From: Opitutus sp. GAS368
GTDB lineage: Bacteria > Verrucomicrobiota > Verrucomicrobiia > Opitutales > Opitutaceae
Assembly: GCA_945861235.1 (NCBI GenBank)
Contig: CAMATV010000107.1
Coordinates: 1-9,005, forward strand
Direction: 5' to 3'
Length of the DNA: 9,005 nucleotides
The notes under the pieces were generated by a model. It saw nothing but the letters and a program-made list of their open reading frames with translations, was not told the origin of the DNA and did no database searches. The position numbers and the translations under genes were made by a program. Below are positions 6,838 through 9,005 of this stretch, piece by piece. Position 1 is the first letter of the stretch. Each line of letters opens with the position of its first letter.

Positions 6838-8286
6838 ATGGCAATGCATCGCGCCCCGGCCTATCCGGGCGTGGCCTGGCTGTCGCGCGTCATGGCGGTG
6901 GCGGCCGGTCTGTGGGGTGTCGAAACTCTCGCCAACACGCCCACTCGCCCCAACGTGGTCCTCATCCTGGCAGATGATCTTGGATACGGAGATTTGGGCG
7001 GGGCCTGGGGTGGCCGGGCGGCAACGCCCCATCTCGACCGGCTGGCCCGCGAGGGACTCCGTTTCTCCGATTTTCACGCCAACGGCGCCATGTGCACGCC
7101 CACCCGCGCCTCGCTCCTGACCGGGCGATATCCACAACGGATGGGCTTCGAGAGAGCGCACGCCACCAGGGGCCGGGACGAGCTGGGCATCGCCAGACCA
7201 GGCAATCACGAGATCACGATTGCGACACATGTCGGCCGAGCGGGCTATGCCACGGGCATCTTTGGCAAGTGGCACTTGGGCAAGCACCCCTCGGCCAATC
7301 CGGTTCGATTTGGCTTCGACGAGTTCCGCGGACTGACCGATGGCGAGGGTGACTATTTCAGCAAACTGGATCGGTTCGGCGGAGAAGACTGGCTGCATAA
7401 TGAGCAGTTCAAGCATCAACCCGGGTATGCCACCACGGTGACGACGGACAACGCACTGGACTTCATCGAACGCCACAAAGAACGACCGTTCTTCCTCTAT
7501 GTGGCCTACCAAGCGGTCCATTTTCCGTGGCAGGTTCCTGACGACTCGAACCGCGAGACCCGCCGCGAGGGCGAGGAATTCACGAGCGGGAAACCCGGGC
7601 CCCGCAGCAAGCTCGGGCCGCACACGCCCGCCGAAATTCCTTCCGTGATGCAGCGGATGATCGAGGAACTCGATCACGGGGTTGGGCGGATCATCGCCGG
7701 GCTGCGCGGGCTAGGCCTGGAGAGCCGGACGCTCGTTTTCTTCACGTCAGACAATGGCGGCTACGTGCACTACCTCGACCCTGATCTCGTGGATCCGGCC
7801 GCGCCTGAGCTGCCGCCGCCGGATTGGCCGCGGGTCGGTTCCAACGGACCGCTGCGCGGCCAGAAAACGCAGTTGTATGAGGGTGGCCACCGCGTTCCGG
7901 CTATCGCCTGGTGGCCGGGCCGAATACCCGCGGGCCGCCTGACCGCGGAAACGACTATGACCATGGACATCCTGCCCACGGTGCTCGAGCTGCTAGACCT
8001 TCCCTTCCCCGCGAGCAACGGGCCGAACCGGATCGATGGCGTGAGTCTGCAGTCGCTGCTCTTGCGCGGAGAGCCGTTACCGAGCCGCACACTGTTCTGG
8101 CGGGCCCCGACCCAAAAGGCCGTTCGAGAGGGGCCATGGAAGCTGGTGAACGACCAGTTGTACCACTTGGCCGACGATATTGGAGAGTCGCGGAATGTGG
8201 CGGCCGCTCACCCCGTTGTGCTGACACGCCTGCGGGAGAAACTCGCCAGGTGGGAAAAGGAAGTTTCTCGGCCGGACCTCCCCTGA
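6838..8286 (+). CDS. Secreted type I sulfatase, second copy (arylsulfatase-like)
   Basis: From ATG 6838 this is a 482-residue sulfatase. Key residues: Asp46-Asp47 in LADDLGYGD, Cys86 in the formylglycine signature CTPTRASLLTGR, Lys144 and His146 in GKWHLG, His228 in AVHFP, Asp305-Asn306 in TSDNGG, and Lys343 in GQKTQLYEGGHRVP. It is clearly different from the upstream sulfatase in the central region, so it is probably not a recent duplicate and may act on another sulfate position (inference). The frame is open back to ATG 6676, which would give 536 residues. I prefer 6838 (or 6844) because the signal peptide (hydrophobic GVAWLSRVMAVAAGLWGV) starts there, and the 54 residues before it are Arg-rich and would spoil export. 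Against this, no Shine-Dalgarno precedes 6838, while a strong one precedes 6682. No intact gene follows on this strand for over 400 bases. Confidence 0.9.
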   Translation: MAMHRAPAYPGVAWLSRVMAVAAGLWGVETLANTPTRPNVVLILADDLGYGDLGGAWGGRAATPHLDRLAREGLRFSDFHANGAMCTPTRASLLTGRYPQRMGFERAHATRGRDELGIARPGNHEITIATHVGRAGYATGIFGKWHLGKHPSANPVRFGFDEFRGLTDGEGDYFSKLDRFGGEDWLHNEQFKHQPGYATTVTTDNALDFIERHKERPFFLYVAYQAVHFPWQVPDDSNRETRREGEEFTSGKPGPRSKLGPHTPAEIPSVMQRMIEELDHGVGRIIAGLRGLGLESRTLVFFTSDNGGYVHYLDPDLVDPAAPELPPPDWPRVGSNGPLRGQKTQLYEGGHRVPAIAWWPGRIPAGRLTAETTMTMDILPTVLELLDLPFPASNGPNRIDGVSLQSLLLRGEPLPSRTLFWRAPTQKAVREGPWKLVNDQLYHLADDIGESRNVAAAHPVVLTRLREKLARWEKEVSRPDLP

Positions 8287-8360
8287 AAAGCGGCCTCACG
8301 CCAATCGGGCCTGGGCGCCGAGCTCAGCCGTGCCACCTCGGCAGCAATGTGAAGGAGGAC

Positions 8361-8479
8361 GGGGTCATGTCCGGATTCCGGACAAATTCAGCCTGGGCAC
8401 GCTGGCGCAGCGTCACCTTGCCGCGCCGCCAACCTACCCGATAGCTCCGCCGTATTGTCCGGATTCCGGACATGACCCC
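8361..8479. repeat. REPIN-like inverted-repeat element
   Basis: Two 25-base arms in inverted orientation (8361-8385 and 8455-8479) match at 24 of 25 positions, the only mismatch being the central base. Each arm contains the 17-base palindrome TGTCCGGATTCCGGACA flanked on the outside by GGGGTCA. The 69-base middle holds a further hairpin, ACGCTG-GCG-CAGCGT at 8399-8413. Read on the minus strand, a GTAG (complement of CTAC at 8434-8437) precedes that hairpin, as in classical REP sequences. The element sits 74 bases after sulfatase 2 and 61 bases before a RAYT transposase remnant, the usual partner of such repeats. It may also fold in the transcript and act as a 3' end or mRNA stabiliser. Confidence 0.75.
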
Positions 8480-8540
8480 ATCGGCCGGCTGGGCAGAAGG
8501 AGCGTTGGCGGCGATGAAGGCGGGTGCTTGAGCTGGAACG

Positions 8541-8714
8541 ATGGCGCGCAAAACCAGACTGGAATATGCGAGGGCTGCTTACCCTGTGCTCACTCGGGGA
8601 AACCATCGCCGTGTAGGGCGAACGGGGCAGATTTGGGGTTGGGGCACGAGTGTTGGCGAGCGCCACGATTGCAATTTGACTCATCGGTCAGTCACGCTTG
8701 ACTGCCACGCATGA
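8541..8714 (+). pseudogene. REP-associated tyrosine transposase (RAYT, IS200-like) N-terminal remnant
   Basis: The ATG at 8541 opens a frame beginning MARKTRLEYARAAYPV and then LTRGNHRR (24 residues, 8541-8612). This matches the conserved start of RAYT/Y1-family transposases, of the general form MARK-R-EY-GA-YHV--RGN-R. After codon 24 the family resemblance stops and the frame runs on with unrelated sequence to a TGA at 8712-8714. The catalytic HUH motif and Tyr are absent, and the usual His of YHV is Pro here. It is therefore a truncated non-functional relic. Its closeness to the REPIN-like repeat supports the identification. The call rests on my recall of the family consensus. Confidence 0.65.
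8687..8706. promoter_or_regulatory. Palindrome upstream of the antitoxin, candidate autoregulatory operator
   Basis: CAGTCA-CGCT-TGACTG (8689-8704) is a perfect six-base inverted repeat that ends six bases before the antitoxin ATG, with one more G-C pair outside a mismatch. Phd/YefM-type antitoxins usually repress their own operon by binding such palindromes. Two TTGACT copies (8676-8681 and 8698-8703) overlap the area, but I cannot pair either with a -10 element. Confidence 0.45.
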
Positions 8715-8935
8715 AAACCAACATCCGTGCCTTTCAACGCGACTTTCCCCGGATGCGCCGGCTCGCGGCTGCCGGCACCGTGATCGTAGTCGAATCCCAG
8801 GGGCAATCGTTTGAATTTCGACGCCGCCGGGCGGGCACCGGCGTGCTCGGTTGCATGACCGGCCGCGCCAAGCTCGGCAAACTCCGCGAGGGTCCCGCCA
8901 TTCCGCTCGAAGAGTGGGGCACCCTCGCCCAATGA
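8711..8935 (+). CDS. Phd/YefM-like type II antitoxin
   Basis: This 74-residue basic protein resembles prevent-host-death/YefM antitoxins: an N-terminal helix region (RAFQRDFPRMRRLAAAG), then a strand pair around TVIVVESQGQSFEFRRR equivalent to the family's G-x-x-V-x-V-x-x-x-G motif, then a variable tail ending PAIPLEEWGTLAQ that would wrap the toxin. It should bind and neutralise the PIN toxin encoded next and repress the operon. Its TGA overlaps the toxin ATG (ATGA at 8932-8935), typical of translationally coupled antitoxin-toxin pairs. Its start codon overlaps the stop of the RAYT remnant frame. No strong Shine-Dalgarno is visible; the start was chosen from family length and the lack of an earlier in-frame ATG. 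A VapB-type assignment is possible but fits less well. Confidence 0.75.
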   Translation: MKTNIRAFQRDFPRMRRLAAAGTVIVVESQGQSFEFRRRRAGTGVLGCMTGRAKLGKLREGPAIPLEEWGTLAQ

Positions 8936-9005
8936 AATTCTTGCTCGATACCCACGCGGTGCTGTGGATCGCCGAAGCCTCACCTCGCCTCTCGCCGAAG
9001 ATTCG
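8932..9005 (+). CDS. PIN-domain toxin (VapC-like), N-terminal fragment at window edge
   Basis: Only the first 24 codons are present: MKFLLDTHAVLWIAEASPRL and on to the edge. The pattern MKxLLDTHxxLW is the hallmark of the first strand and helix of PIN-domain VapC toxins, with Asp6 the first metal-binding acidic residue. Such toxins are Mg-dependent ribonucleases that cut tRNA or rRNA. The start overlaps the antitoxin stop by four bases. The remaining acidic residues lie beyond the window, so activity cannot be judged. Confidence 0.85.
   Translation, partial: MKFLLDTHAVLWIAEASPRLSPKI

Noticed and set aside
6805..7677. Minus-strand open frame of 290 codons opposite sulfatase 2
   Set aside because: It is a shadow of the sulfatase coding strand and shows no domain, signal or motif of its own.
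8368..8445. A 25-codon peptide (MSGFRTNSAWARWRSVTLPR and on) with an upstream AAGGAGG
   Set aside because: It is made entirely of the REPIN-like repeat and its hairpin, and reads about as well on the other strand. The Shine-Dalgarno match is probably chance.
8330..8701. Plus-strand open frame of 123 codons in the gap before the antitoxin
   Set aside because: It crosses the repeat and the RAYT relic in a different frame. The translated sequence is Gly/Cys/Arg-rich with no recognisable motif.

Overview
The window looks like a GC-rich chromosome segment from a Gram-negative glycan-degrading bacterium. My best guess is Verrucomicrobiota, Opitutaceae-like. The reasons are a TonB-dependent receptor with an STN domain and a carboxypeptidase-regulatory-like domain but no SusD neighbour, clustered secreted type I sulfatases, and a REP/RAYT-type repeat. 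The taxonomic call is inference; there is no rRNA or marker gene here.

Layout, all genes on the + strand. (1) 37-3582 is a large outer-membrane TonB-dependent receptor. It carries an unexpected second signal-peptide-like segment between its STN domain and the rest of the receptor. (2) 3781-6664 and on to 8286 is a tight run of three exported proteins: a formylglycine-type sulfatase, a sialidase-fold (BNR/Asp-box) protein 13 nt downstream, and a second sulfatase. The second sulfatase's start is ambiguous because a strong Shine-Dalgarno sequence and the signal peptide point to different positions. (3) 8287-8710 has no intact gene. It holds a 119-bp inverted-repeat element (REPIN-like, 8361-8479) and the first 24 codons of a decayed REP-associated tyrosine transposase (RAYT, 8541-8612). 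(4) 8711-9005 is a type II toxin-antitoxin operon: a Phd/YefM-like antitoxin whose stop overlaps the start of a PIN-domain (VapC-like) toxin, which is cut by the right edge. A palindrome just upstream of the antitoxin is a candidate autoregulatory operator.

Working together (inference): the receptor would import an oligosaccharide across the outer membrane, while the secreted sulfatases and sialidase-fold protein trim a sulfated glycan. No polysaccharide lyase, classical glycoside hydrolase other than the sialidase-like protein, or formylglycine-generating enzyme is in the window, so the substrate cannot be named and sulfatase maturation must be encoded elsewhere. I see no clear-cut new defence or mobile system. 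The most unusual items are the internal signal peptide of the receptor and the RAYT remnant whose similarity stops exactly at a GTAG tetranucleotide beside a REPIN-like repeat.
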